Source: JAQVEM01 sp964616545 (GTDB lineage Bacteria; Actinomycetota; Humimicrobiia; Humimicrobiales; Humimicrobiaceae). Taken from it: DNA of 64,000 nucleotides. The position numbers and the translations under genes are program-made. The DNA lies in the NCBI GenBank assembly GCA_964616545.1, contig CAZTUA010000041.1:1-64000 (forward strand). The letters run 5' to 3'. Shown here in pieces: positions 54,793-63,494 of this stretch; positions within the stretch are counted from its first letter, which is position 1, and each line of letters begins with the position of its first letter. The notes under the pieces are model-generated. The model saw nothing but the letters and a program-made list of their open reading frames with translations, was not told where the DNA came from and did no database searches.

Positions 54793-55170
54793 ATGGAAGA
54801 GAAGGTATTCAGGCATGTTGCACTTGCGGTTAATGACTTATCAGAGATACAGAACTTTTATATTAACATTCTGGGTCTCAAAATAATAAAGAGATTCACA
54901 TTATCAGAGGAGATATCCAGCCGTATTTTTAATATAAAAAAAGAAACCGAAGTAACAGTAGTCGGCAAAGACGATCTTTCAATGGAAATATTTTTAAGCA
55001 ATAAAACCGGCTGCATGGACTACCAGCACGTATGCTTAAAAGTTGATAACAGAGAAAAGATGCTGCAAAAAGCAAGGAAAAATAATTATCACTGCATTGT
55101 TATAAAAAGAGATATTTCTGATATTGTTTTTGTAAAAGATGGCTCGGGTAACTTATTTGAAATAAAATAA
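54793..55170 (+). CDS. VOC family protein
   Basis: About 125 residues: RHVALAVNDLSEIQNFYINILGLKI, LSMEIFLSNKTGCMDYQHVCLKVDNREKMLQ and DIVFVKDGSGNLFEIK give both VOC modules with His and Glu metal ligands in the usual places. The start at ATG 54793 is preceded by GAGGG; an in-frame TTG lies at 54784. Substrate unknown. Confidence 0.82.
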   Translation: MEEKVFRHVALAVNDLSEIQNFYINILGLKIIKRFTLSEEISSRIFNIKKETEVTVVGKDDLSMEIFLSNKTGCMDYQHVCLKVDNREKMLQKARKNNYHCIVIKRDISDIVFVKDGSGNLFEIK

Positions 55171-55256
55171 GTTCTGGAAACAATAAACAATATAAAAAAT
55201 CAGATATTATTGCTCTATAACTCCATGTAACAATAGACCTGTATCTTTTATGTAAA

Positions 55257-56015
55257 TTATAAACATAATTTTTTATCAATTGTTCCATCGGGAAGCATGC
55301 AATCCGGATGTTCTTCGCCTCTTTCTTCCATCCTGTACCGGACACAGCTCTCCCAGTTTCCTTTGCAGTACAGTTCCACCCATTTTTTATCCAGCATGCC
55401 ACTTTCATGGTACCTTTTCATAGGACAGGCATGATACCACTTACAGTCAGTTAGGAGCACCTTTAATTTACGGTAATTTTTTGTCACTTTTCCCCTGATT
55501 GAATTATTATGCAGAATAGAAGCAGGATGCTGCAGGGGAAATACTTTTTTGCCATTCAGTAAAAAACCACTGGTGTAAACATTATTGAACTCTGATTTCA
55601 CGGGTACCGGAATACTGTATCTACTAAATATATATTTAGTAGCATAATATCCCAGAGGTATCAGCACAGCAGGTTCTATTATTTCTATTTCCCTTTCCAG
55701 GTACCGGCTGCATATTTCTATCTCATCCTGTTTCGGCTTCCTGTAACCCGGCAACATGCATTTAATAAGATTCGTCATATAAATCTCTTCTCTGCTAACA
55801 CCTGCCTTCTCCAGCAGTTCATCCAGGACTTTTCCCGAGGGTCCTATGAACATTTTTCCATCTCTGTCTTCATTTTCTCCCGGAGCCTGGGCAATCAAAA
55901 TTACCCTGGAATTTATATCACCTTCTCCGCAAAGAGCATTTATCCTGGTTTCAGATAACCTGCATTTTCTGCATTCTTTAATTTTATGATTTAGTTTTTC
56001 AATCTCCGTAATCAT
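55257..56015 (-). CDS. Family 4-type uracil-DNA glycosylase with Cys-rich C-terminal extension
   Basis: 252 residues. Cluster ligands CRKC (C15, C18) and two later Cys (LIKCMLPG; IEICSRYL) fit the 4Fe-4S family 4 enzymes. The active-site loop AQAPGENEDRDGKMFIGPSG differs from the usual GEAPG at the first residues. LQHPASIL carries the catalytic His region. It removes uracil from DNA. The C-terminal 60 residues (CKWYHACPMKRYHESG, then VELYCKGNWESCVRYRMEERGEE) form a further Cys-containing module that I have seen as an extra domain on such proteins; its role is unknown. Confidence 0.85.
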   Translation of the reverse strand: MITEIEKLNHKIKECRKCRLSETRINALCGEGDINSRVILIAQAPGENEDRDGKMFIGPSGKVLDELLEKAGVSREEIYMTNLIKCMLPGYRKPKQDEIEICSRYLEREIEIIEPAVLIPLGYYATKYIFSRYSIPVPVKSEFNNVYTSGFLLNGKKVFPLQHPASILHNNSIRGKVTKNYRKLKVLLTDCKWYHACPMKRYHESGMLDKKWVELYCKGNWESCVRYRMEERGEEHPDCMLPDGTIDKKLCL

Positions 56016-56117
56016 TTCCTTTATTATTGCAGCAAAATTTTCCGGTTTAGCAAACTATGAATATTTTTTTAGCTTCTCAGGGAATCAAAATCCCAATATC
56101 TCCAGCCGTAAAAAAAT

Positions 56118-56810
56118 TTATCGGTAAAATTTCTCGAAAAATTTTTTTACTTCCGTTAAGTTATTAAATTTATTAAACAGCAGCGCTTCTATCTCCTCCT
56201 GAGGTTTAATCATATCCGGAATCATAACAGGCAGCATTCCCGCCCTGCTGGCACCCATCACACCATTTTTCGAATCTTCCAGAACTATGCAGTTTTCCGG
56301 CCGGCAGCCCATTTTCCGTGATGTTTCCAGAAATATATCCGGGTCAGGTTTTCCATTTTCAATCTCATCTCCGCATGTTATAACTTCAAAATACTTTTTA
56401 ATACCCGCTGAATCCAGTAACAGCTCCGTTCTTCTCCTGACTGTCGAGGTGGCCAGAGCCGCTTTTAATTTTATTTCTTTAAGATATTTCAGCAGTTCAA
56501 AAAGACCCTCTTTTAAGGGCACTCCTTCCGATAATATATATTTTTCCTCCAGTTTTATTTTCTCGCTTCTCATCTCCGTATACGGGAACTTATCTCCGTA
56601 ATATTTTCTATAAATCTCTTTTGTTTTTCTTCCGTCCAGGCCGATTGTCTTTCTAAATATTTCATCGGTTATCTTGTAGTTAAATTTTTCTGCAGCTTCC
56701 TTCCAGAATCTTTCGCCCAGCCTTTCAGTATCAAATAAAACTCCATCCATATCAGATATCACCAATTTGATTTCAAATTCTCCTATTTTCATCTGCTCTC
56801 CATTACTCAT
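56118..56810 (-). CDS. HAD family phosphatase, beta-phosphoglucomutase-like
   Basis: 230 residues, HAD subfamily IA. Nucleophile motif SDMDGVLFDTE, cap region with RKTIGLDGRKTKEIYRKYYG, motif II ALATSTVRR, and NCIVLEDSKNGVMGASRAGMLPV with the acidic pair of motif IV. It may be a phosphosugar phosphatase or a mutase; the family does not tell which. It is a separate gene from the HAD domain fused to GH65 at 2797-5973. Confidence 0.88.
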   Translation of the reverse strand: MSNGEQMKIGEFEIKLVISDMDGVLFDTERLGERFWKEAAEKFNYKITDEIFRKTIGLDGRKTKEIYRKYYGDKFPYTEMRSEKIKLEEKYILSEGVPLKEGLFELLKYLKEIKLKAALATSTVRRRTELLLDSAGIKKYFEVITCGDEIENGKPDPDIFLETSRKMGCRPENCIVLEDSKNGVMGASRAGMLPVMIPDMIKPQEEIEALLFNKFNNLTEVKKFFEKFYR

Positions 56811-56896
56811 TATTTTTACAATCCATACACCATATAATTTAATCGGCTCTCTTGCAAGAAGTAAAACAATAATTTTATTGCCTGTCCGGCACTTTC

Positions 56897-57997
56897 CTAT
56901 CTGCCAATTCCTTCAATGCAGCCTATTGCCTCTTTAAAATTCTTAATTTTAAAAAATTCACATTTTACCCTGTTTATTTCCTCTATACCTTTAAAAATCC
57001 AGGCGAGATGTTTTCGGAATTCCTTTACCGCCCTATTTTCTCCTTTAAAATAAATTAAAAACTTAAGGTAAAGTTTTGAGAATTCTTTCTTCCAGTCCAG
57101 CTCCGGGTCAAACTCCGGATATCCTTTTTCATCATTAACATCGCATGAGCCGGAGATGGCCATTAATATATTCATCATAAGCCAGAGCCTTCCCTTTGCC
57201 GCCCTGCCAATCATAATCCCGTCACAGCCCGTATAATCCAGTACCTCTGCAGCTTTTACCGGGGAATCAATATCACCGCTTGCAATAATGGGTATACTGA
57301 CCTTTTCCTTTACCTCTTTTATTAATTTATAGTCAACTTTTCCGGAAAATCCCTGCCTTACGGTTCTTCCGTGAATCGATATGGCCGCTGCTCCCGATGA
57401 CTCGGCGATCTTTGCAATATTCAGTACATTAATGCTGCTGCTGTCCCATCCGGTCCGCGTCTTTATCGTGACCGGTTTTTTTAAAGCCGGAGAAAGTTTC
57501 TTTATGATTTTTTCAATTTTATCCTCATCGCGGTGGAGGTAACCCCCGCTTTTTGATTTAAGCACCTTTGGGACGGGGCACCCCATGTTAATATCTATAA
57601 TGTCCGCTCTTTCTTCCAGCCTTACTGCAGCTTCCGCTATTATCCCGGGGTCCGAGCCAAATAACTGCACAGTACACGGCCTCTCGTAACCAGTAATATC
57701 AGCCAGCGCAAGACTCTTTTTATGATTATAGTGGATACCATAAGCAGTGATCATCTCTGTATATGTAAGGGCAGAACCAAAAGATGCAGCAAAGATTCTA
57801 TAAGTGTTATCGCTTATTCCTGCGAGAGGCGCAGAAACCACCGGATTTTTTATCTCTACATTTCCAATTTTAAATGAAGGGCCGCAATCCGGAGAGCCGC
57901 TGCCGGATATGTTTTTTACTCCGCAACCGGCAATGGTGAATTCAGTTACAAGTTTTTTAAGCTCGCATATAAGTTCTGGTAATTTGAGAGTTTTCAC
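56897..57997 (-). CDS. dusB: tRNA-dihydrouridine synthase
   Basis: 366 residues. FMN barrel of the Dus family: NPVVSAPLAGISDNTYRIFAASFG, VQLFGSDPGIIAEAA, IIDINMGCPVPKVLKSKSGGYL with the catalytic Cys, VTIKTRTGWD, and DGIMIGRAAKGRLWLM. It reduces uridines in tRNA D-loops. The N terminus has about 40 extra residues with Cys/Gly (TIAGCGVKNISGSGSPDCG). GTG start, TAG stop. It follows coaX by 30 nt. Confidence 0.92.
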   Translation of the reverse strand: MKTLKLPELICELKKLVTEFTIAGCGVKNISGSGSPDCGPSFKIGNVEIKNPVVSAPLAGISDNTYRIFAASFGSALTYTEMITAYGIHYNHKKSLALADITGYERPCTVQLFGSDPGIIAEAAVRLEERADIIDINMGCPVPKVLKSKSGGYLHRDEDKIEKIIKKLSPALKKPVTIKTRTGWDSSSINVLNIAKIAESSGAAAISIHGRTVRQGFSGKVDYKLIKEVKEKVSIPIIASGDIDSPVKAAEVLDYTGCDGIMIGRAAKGRLWLMMNILMAISGSCDVNDEKGYPEFDPELDWKKEFSKLYLKFLIYFKGENRAVKEFRKHLAWIFKGIEEINRVKCEFFKIKNFKEAIGCIEGIGR

Positions 57998-58027
57998 ACC
58001 TTCGTTTTCGCAGTTCTTATTAAAACT

Positions 58028-58807
58028 TTACCTGTTTTTATCAAATAATATTTTTAATCCCTTAAGCGTTAAATCCGGGTCATAAATCTTTATCCATCTG
58101 CTTCTGTCAACCATCAGGAACGCAAGGCCTCCGGTGGCAATTACCAGAGGTTTGAAATCCTTATCATTTTTAACCTGTTCGTCTATTATCTTATCTATAA
58201 TAAAATCCACCTGGCCCAGAAATCCGTATAGCACGCCGGAGCGTATGCCATCTCCTGTATTTTTTCCGATTACCGAACCCGGCCAGTTCAAATCAACCTT
58301 GGATAATCTGGCAGCGCTACTGAAAAGCGCTTCTGCCGATATCTCTATACCCGGGGCTATTACTCCCCCTATATATTCTCCTCCGGAAGATAATATATCA
58401 AATGTTGTTGCGGTTCCAAAATCCACCACAATCCCAGGGTATCCATGCAGCTCTGCTGCCGCTACTGAATTTGCAATTCTGTCCGCTCCAATTTCTGCAG
58501 GATAATCATAGCTTACGGCAAGGCCGGTTTTTGTATCACTGTTTACAATAAACGGAGCCCCACCAAAATATTTACGGCTCATTCTTATAATCTCATCAAG
58601 TATTCCCGGAACAACACATGAAATTGCAACATCTTTTACATCTGCAGGGTTAAATTTAGAATTCCTTAAAAAATTAAAAACCGAAGAAGCCAGTTCGTCC
58701 TCGGTCTCATATTCCGGGGTAACCATTCTCCAGGAAGCAGCTATTTTATCTCCTTTAAAAAGCCCTATTATCGTCTGCGTGTTTCCGATATCTATTGCAA
58801 GAAGCAT
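58028..58807 (-). CDS. coaX: Type III pantothenate kinase
   Basis: 259 residues. LLAIDIGNTQTIIGLFKGDKI is the ASKHA phosphate motif; AEIGADRIANSVAAAELHG and VVDFGTATTFDIL hold the catalytic Asp and second phosphate motif; GGVIAPGIEISAEALFSSAARL is characteristic. It phosphorylates pantothenate, the first step to coenzyme A. It is co-oriented with dusB downstream, as is common. Confidence 0.95.
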   Translation of the reverse strand: MLLAIDIGNTQTIIGLFKGDKIAASWRMVTPEYETEDELASSVFNFLRNSKFNPADVKDVAISCVVPGILDEIIRMSRKYFGGAPFIVNSDTKTGLAVSYDYPAEIGADRIANSVAAAELHGYPGIVVDFGTATTFDILSSGGEYIGGVIAPGIEISAEALFSSAARLSKVDLNWPGSVIGKNTGDGIRSGVLYGFLGQVDFIIDKIIDEQVKNDKDFKPLVIATGGLAFLMVDRSRWIKIYDPDLTLKGLKILFDKNR

Positions 58808-58960
58808 ATTTACCTCTATCTGTAAATTTAAGTAACTAAATTGTGTTTGATTTTACATTAAATGCGGCCAAATAAAAAGATTTGAAGGAAACTTCAGGCC
58901 GGCTGTCATTTTATATATGTAAGGATTATCTTCTTAAAGATTATTTTAAACAGACCGGAC

Positions 58961-59935
58961 TTATTTTAAGAAACCTATAAAGCCTTCATATATCATTATT
59001 ATAGCGGGGCCGATAATAATAGCCAGGAGCGCAGGCACCAGGCAGATAATTAAAGGCAGGGCCAGTTTAACAGGTGCTTTTATCCCGGCTTCCTCGGCTC
59101 TAATGCTTCTTCTGTTTCTGATTTCTGAAGCCTGGATCTTTAAAATCTTTCCTATTGAAATTCCAAGAATTTCAGCCTGGATTACTGATGTAACGAAAGA
59201 ATCGAGATCTGGCACGCTTGTCCTTTTAACCAGATTATGGAATGCTTCCCTCCTTGTAAGGCCTATATTCATTTCTTTTAGCATTTTATTAAATTCCTCG
59301 CCGAGGGGGCCCTTTATATTCCCCGCCACTCTGGTCAGGGCAGCATCAAAACCCATGCCGGCCTCAACAGTTATGGTTAACATGTCAAGAGCATTCGGAA
59401 GCATCCTTCTTATTTCCTCCTGCCTTTTTTCAATCTTACTGCGTAAAAATACATCGGGTAAAAGATAGAAAAGAGGTATCAATATGAGTAATGCAATAAT
59501 CAGCAGAGGTGTAAGGTCCAGAAATACAAAAAGCAATATAAAAATTATTAAAAACAAAACTGCAGACAAAAATTTAATCATAAGATAAACATTAACGCTT
59601 AGCTTTTCCAGGATTCCAGCCAGTTCAAGTTTTTGCCTTGTGGATTCTACAACACCCCTGGGGCTGAGTTTCCTTATAAATGAAGCAGCTTTATTAAGAA
59701 GAGGCATGATAACCCTCTCGGAAAAAGGAGGTATTTCAATTTCTTCTTCTTTCTCAGTACTGTAATATGCCAGTCTGCTCTTAACTGTACGCCGCCTGGT
59801 TTTTCTGGCTATTACAATCAAACCTATTGATAATACCAGCAGGAAGACAGATGCAAAAGATACTCCCATTATTATGTATATGGAATACGCTGAGTATATC
59901 GACTGTATCGAACTAATTATTGAATTTAATGACAT
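58961..59935 (-). CDS. tadC: TadC-like pilus platform protein (locus 2)
   Basis: 324 residues. Membrane segments at VSFASVFLLVLSIGLIVIA, a double segment near LSAVLFLIIFILLFVFLDLTPLLIIALLILI, and the C terminus (VKLALPLIICLVPALLAIIIGPAIIMI). The cytoplasmic core has LPNALDMLTITVEAGMGFDAALTRVAGNIKGPLGEEFNKMLKEMNIGLTRREAF. The segment PLGEEFNKML aligns with PIS-TAG-EFRRIL of the neighbouring TadB, placing a Glu at the TAG position. It follows the tadB part by 26 nt. Confidence 0.9.
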   Translation of the reverse strand: MSLNSIISSIQSIYSAYSIYIIMGVSFASVFLLVLSIGLIVIARKTRRRTVKSRLAYYSTEKEEEIEIPPFSERVIMPLLNKAASFIRKLSPRGVVESTRQKLELAGILEKLSVNVYLMIKFLSAVLFLIIFILLFVFLDLTPLLIIALLILIPLFYLLPDVFLRSKIEKRQEEIRRMLPNALDMLTITVEAGMGFDAALTRVAGNIKGPLGEEFNKMLKEMNIGLTRREAFHNLVKRTSVPDLDSFVTSVIQAEILGISIGKILKIQASEIRNRRSIRAEEAGIKAPVKLALPLIICLVPALLAIIIGPAIIMIYEGFIGFLK

Positions 59936-59961
59936 CCCGTATAATCACCGTCCTGTATATA

Positions 59962-60345
59962 TTAATACTTTATCTGAATAATTTTTATAATCCAGACTAT
60001 ACCTGTAACCATCAACACTCCTGATATAAGCATCATTATCATTCCCGGCAGTGTCGTATATAGCAAACTAATATACTCTCTGCTTATAAAAAACATCAGC
60101 ATTGCAATTACAAAAGGCAGGGCGATAAGTATAAGTGCCGATAGTCTTCCTTCCGATGTAAGAGCGTTGATACGGTTCATCACCCTGTCTCTTTCTCTTA
60201 TGGTATTTGATATGGTTTCCATCAATTCTGCAAGATTCCCCCCGACCTCTCTCTGGACATTTACAGCCGTAACTGTCCATTCAAAATATTCACTTTTAAT
60301 TCTTTCAGAGGTATTTTCCAGCGCTTCGCTTTCAGGTATGCCCAT
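59962..60345 (-). CDS. tadB: C-terminal part of the VWA-TadB protein (after in-frame TAG)
   Basis: 127 codons from the first ATG. The frame is open from directly after the TAG at 60376-60378, giving 138 codons beginning EFRRILNEIRMGIPESEALEN. This is the second half of the F/TadB cytoplasmic domain plus the last two membrane helices (LSALILIALPFVIAMLMFF and MIMMLISGVLMVTGIVWII). No usable RBS stands before the ATG at 60345 (AAGG touches the start codon). It is best read as the C-terminal third of the protein starting at 61962, in the same frame. Confidence 0.75.
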   Translation of the reverse strand: MGIPESEALENTSERIKSEYFEWTVTAVNVQREVGGNLAELMETISNTIRERDRVMNRINALTSEGRLSALILIALPFVIAMLMFFISREYISLLYTTLPGMIMMLISGVLMVTGIVWIIKIIQIKY

Positions 60346-60375
60346 CCTTATCTCATTTAAAATCCTTCTGAATTC

Positions 60376-60378
60376 CTA
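60376..60378 (-). other. In-frame amber codon in vwa-tadB
   Basis: TAG is codon 529 of the frame that starts at 61962 and continues to TAA at 59962. It sits in the conserved TadB motif P-I-S-x-E-F-R-R between intact halves. The local paralogue TadC has Glu at that position. Confidence 0.8.
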
Positions 60379-61962
60379 GGAAATAGGAGGCTTTGACTCT
60401 TCCACCACCATGCTCATAGCCTGACTAAAGCTGTATCCTGCCTTTAGCGAACCGCTTATCAGCTGAAGCGCATCAGGAAGCTGCGCGTGAAAATTTTTCA
60501 GCCTTTTTGCTGTTTTAATATTTAAAAATAAAAAAGGACTTATTACCGCTATAAGTATAACCAGAATAGTTAAAATGATGTTTCTGCCAAAATAGTGAAC
60601 AAGTAAAGTAATAATTAATGCTCCTGTTACATGAAGGGTTATAAACTCTGAAGCTCTTATTTTCATGCCTGCTCTATCCAGTTTTAAGTCAAAGAATTCA
60701 ATAAAGCCCCTTCTTGAGGCAATCCTGGATACCACACTTATTATCCAGCCTGTAAAACCTTTTCTTTCCTCTTCACTTTCACCCTCTTCTTCCCCGGTTC
60801 CCCCACCTTCGGTTTTAAATCCATATGATTTTGCTTTTTCCTTAAGAGTTTTCCTGCGGGCCGGCATAAAAAGGACAAACGAGTAAAGAAGAAGTGTGAC
60901 TGACACAAAAATAAGTGCCAGCAGGGCCGGTCTTGCCCAGGGTGTATCAAATAGGGTAATGAAAAAATAATTTCCTGGATCAATTGCAAGGGTTCTCGGT
61001 GCGGGTGAATAGTAGGGATTCTCATAAGTTACCGCAGTTGAGCCTGAAAGTTCCATTTTTTTTACATTTACGCTTATCTCTATATCTTCAGCAGCCGGCC
61101 AGAGACTTGTATAGGATATCCTGTACTGGCCTATTATCCTTTTAGAAATACTTTTATAAAGCCCCTGCAGTTCTTTAGAATCCACGGTCGAAAGTATCTC
61201 ACCGCCGGTGCTTTCCGAAATATCCTCTATGGCCTCCGGGTCAAACTCCGGTGTGATAAGAGCTATAGAATATATGCTTATTTTTTCCTGAAGAGCTTTT
61301 TTTATTACCTCATCCCTGGTGTGCCTGCTTGCAGTATCCCCCCCGTCAGATAATACTATCAGATATTTATGTTTTATATCGCCGGCACTCCTGAATAATT
61401 CAGAGGCTGCATAAATCCCATCAAATAAAGAGGTCTCCCCGTGCACCTCTATTTCAGATATTGAATCCCGCAATTGTTCGCGGTCCGTTGTAAAATCCGA
61501 GTGGACAGTTACATTATCCGCAAAGCTTACCACTGCAACTTTATCCATGCTTCTCATTTCACTTAAGAAAAAGGAGGCGGAATTCAGTGCATCCGCTATA
61601 GGCTCTCCCCTCATGCTCCCGCTTGCATCCAGCACCAGAACCACTCCAATAGGGTCGGGTATTTCATCCATCCCCTTAACAGAAAGATTGGTTACAGTTT
61701 CGCCATTTTCAAGTACAAGAAAATCTTCTTCACCTAAATCCAGGTATTCCAGCTCTGAATCTTCCTTAAAATTAATGTAAATTTCTATCCCGGGGTAACT
61801 ATCAAAATCAATTTTATTTATAATGATGTCATCTGCTTCCTGGGCATGGACAGAAAACGGGAAAATAAAAAGTACAGGGCAAACGATAAGCAGAATTGCA
61901 ATACTTAAAAGTAAATATCTTAGTTTTCTTATTATATTTATTAATTTAAAGGATTCACACAT
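60376..61962 (-). CDS. tadB: VWA domain fused to TadB pilus platform (N-terminal part)
   Basis: 528 codons before the TAG. A signal sequence (YLLLSIAILLIVCPVLFIF, cleavage near SVHA at 40) precedes a von Willebrand A domain at about 100-280 with an intact metal-ion site: DASGSMRGEP (D112-x-S-x-S), HGETSLFDG (Thr) and LSDGGDTASRH (Asp). A membrane segment near 350 leads to the cytoplasmic F/TadB domain (FIEFFDLKLDRAGMKIRASEF, LHVTGALIITLLVHYFG, LPDALQLISGSLKAGYSFSQAMSMVVEESKPPIS). The VWA part would lie outside the membrane and may bind a pilus or surface partner. Continues after the TAG. Confidence 0.85.
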   Translation of the reverse strand: MCESFKLINIIRKLRYLLLSIAILLIVCPVLFIFPFSVHAQEADDIIINKIDFDSYPGIEIYINFKEDSELEYLDLGEEDFLVLENGETVTNLSVKGMDEIPDPIGVVLVLDASGSMRGEPIADALNSASFFLSEMRSMDKVAVVSFADNVTVHSDFTTDREQLRDSISEIEVHGETSLFDGIYAASELFRSAGDIKHKYLIVLSDGGDTASRHTRDEVIKKALQEKISIYSIALITPEFDPEAIEDISESTGGEILSTVDSKELQGLYKSISKRIIGQYRISYTSLWPAAEDIEISVNVKKMELSGSTAVTYENPYYSPAPRTLAIDPGNYFFITLFDTPWARPALLALIFVSVTLLLYSFVLFMPARRKTLKEKAKSYGFKTEGGGTGEEEGESEEERKGFTGWIISVVSRIASRRGFIEFFDLKLDRAGMKIRASEFITLHVTGALIITLLVHYFGRNIILTILVILIAVISPFLFLNIKTAKRLKNFHAQLPDALQLISGSLKAGYSFSQAMSMVVEESKPPIS

Positions 61963-62089
61963 TTTTTCAGGTAATATTTACAATAAATAATTTTATGGTT
62001 CTTGCTGCCCTTTATGCATTTTTATTTAAAATGTTTCTATATCTATTTTTAATCTGCAGCTTTTATTGCTATTTTAATTATCTTTTAAA

Positions 62090-63442
62090 CTAGAGCTCCT
62101 TTTCAAATATTCCGTCTGGAAAATCAATTCCCATATTCTGAAGCCTGGGCACAAATTGAGGCCTGAGCCCTGTTGACTTAATTCTTCCCTTGAATTTACC
62201 TTCTTCGTTAACTCCCATATAATCAAACAGGAATAAATCCTGTAACGTAATTACATCGCCTTCCATTCCCTGGACTTCTGATACCTTCGTGAATCTTCTC
62301 GTTCCGTCTTTCAGGCGGCTCATGTGGACTATAAGGTTGACTGCCGATGTAATCTGCTCTCTTATTGCTTTAACCGGAATATCCACTCCTGCCATCAGTA
62401 CCATAGTTTCCAGCCGTGACAGGACATCGCGCGGCGAGTTTGCGTGGACTGTGCTGAGGCTCCCATCATGGCCCGTATTCATTGCCTGAAGCATATCAAG
62501 AGCTTCACCGCCTCTGACTTCTCCCACAATTATACGGTCGGGTCTCATACGAAGGGCATTTCTAACAAGGTCCCTTATTGTTACTTCTCCCTTTCCTTCA
62601 ATATTGGGAGGTCTTGATTCCAGACGTATAACATGTTCCTGGTTCAGCTTGAGCTCCGCCGCATCTTCAATGGTTATGATTCTTTCATCATTTGGGATAA
62701 AAGATGATAATACATTCAATGTTGTAGTTTTACCGGTACCTGTCCCGCCGGAACAGATTATATTCAGCTTACCCATGATGCAGGCTTCCAGAAAATCAGC
62801 CACTTTCTTTGTGCATGTGCCCATGCCCACAAGGTCTTCTATGGTAAACGGGTCAGCAGAAAATTTCCTTATTGTCAGTACCGGACCATTTAAAACAAGA
62901 GGATGGATAATAACATTTACCCTTGAACCATCAGGAAGTCTTGCGTCAACATAAGGAGAGGATTCGTCCACCCTTCTTCCGACCTTGCTTACGATTTTAT
63001 TTACAATCTGCATTAAATGAGATTCATCCAGGAATGTCTTATTTGTACGATAAATCTTACCGGACTTTTCCACATATATTCTTTTTGGGTTATTAACCAT
63101 TACCTCGGTTACTTCTTTATCCCTTAAAAATTCCTCTATGGGTCCGTAACCTATAACATCGTTTATAAAATCCTCTATTACAATGCTTTTCTCTATGCCG
63201 GTCAGAGGATAATTCTTCTCTGTTATTATTCTCTGAACCTCTCCTCTTACCCTGAGACTTAACTCTGCATCACTGACATTTTTCCTGTATATAAAATCTG
63301 AAAGCCTATTTATTAATTCCTGGTGTATCTCTTTTTTTATTTTGTTTATCTGGGCAGAACGCGCAGTCCTGGGTTCGTCATCCCTCAGAGGGGGGCTGCC
63401 TGACAGGCCGTTCATTTTTTTAAGTTTTTCCTCCAGATCCAT
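62090..63442 (-). CDS. cpaF: CpaF/TadA pilus assembly ATPase (locus 2)
   Basis: 450 residues. N-domain GYGPIEEFLRDKEVTEVMVNN, DARLPDGSRVNVIIHPL, Walker A CSGGTGTGKTTTLNVLSSFI, RPDRIIVGEVRGGEALDMLQAMNTGHDGSLSTVHAN with Walker B and His box. Closest relative in the window is the locus 1 ATPase, but the loops differ. TAG stop with a TAA three codons later. It lies 127 nt before vwa-tadB. Confidence 0.95.
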   Translation of the reverse strand: MDLEEKLKKMNGLSGSPPLRDDEPRTARSAQINKIKKEIHQELINRLSDFIYRKNVSDAELSLRVRGEVQRIITEKNYPLTGIEKSIVIEDFINDVIGYGPIEEFLRDKEVTEVMVNNPKRIYVEKSGKIYRTNKTFLDESHLMQIVNKIVSKVGRRVDESSPYVDARLPDGSRVNVIIHPLVLNGPVLTIRKFSADPFTIEDLVGMGTCTKKVADFLEACIMGKLNIICSGGTGTGKTTTLNVLSSFIPNDERIITIEDAAELKLNQEHVIRLESRPPNIEGKGEVTIRDLVRNALRMRPDRIIVGEVRGGEALDMLQAMNTGHDGSLSTVHANSPRDVLSRLETMVLMAGVDIPVKAIREQITSAVNLIVHMSRLKDGTRRFTKVSEVQGMEGDVITLQDLFLFDYMGVNEEGKFKGRIKSTGLRPQFVPRLQNMGIDFPDGIFEKEL

Positions 63443-63494
63443 TTATGGTCACTATCCTTTTATTTATATACCGGCTAATAAATGACATTTTACT

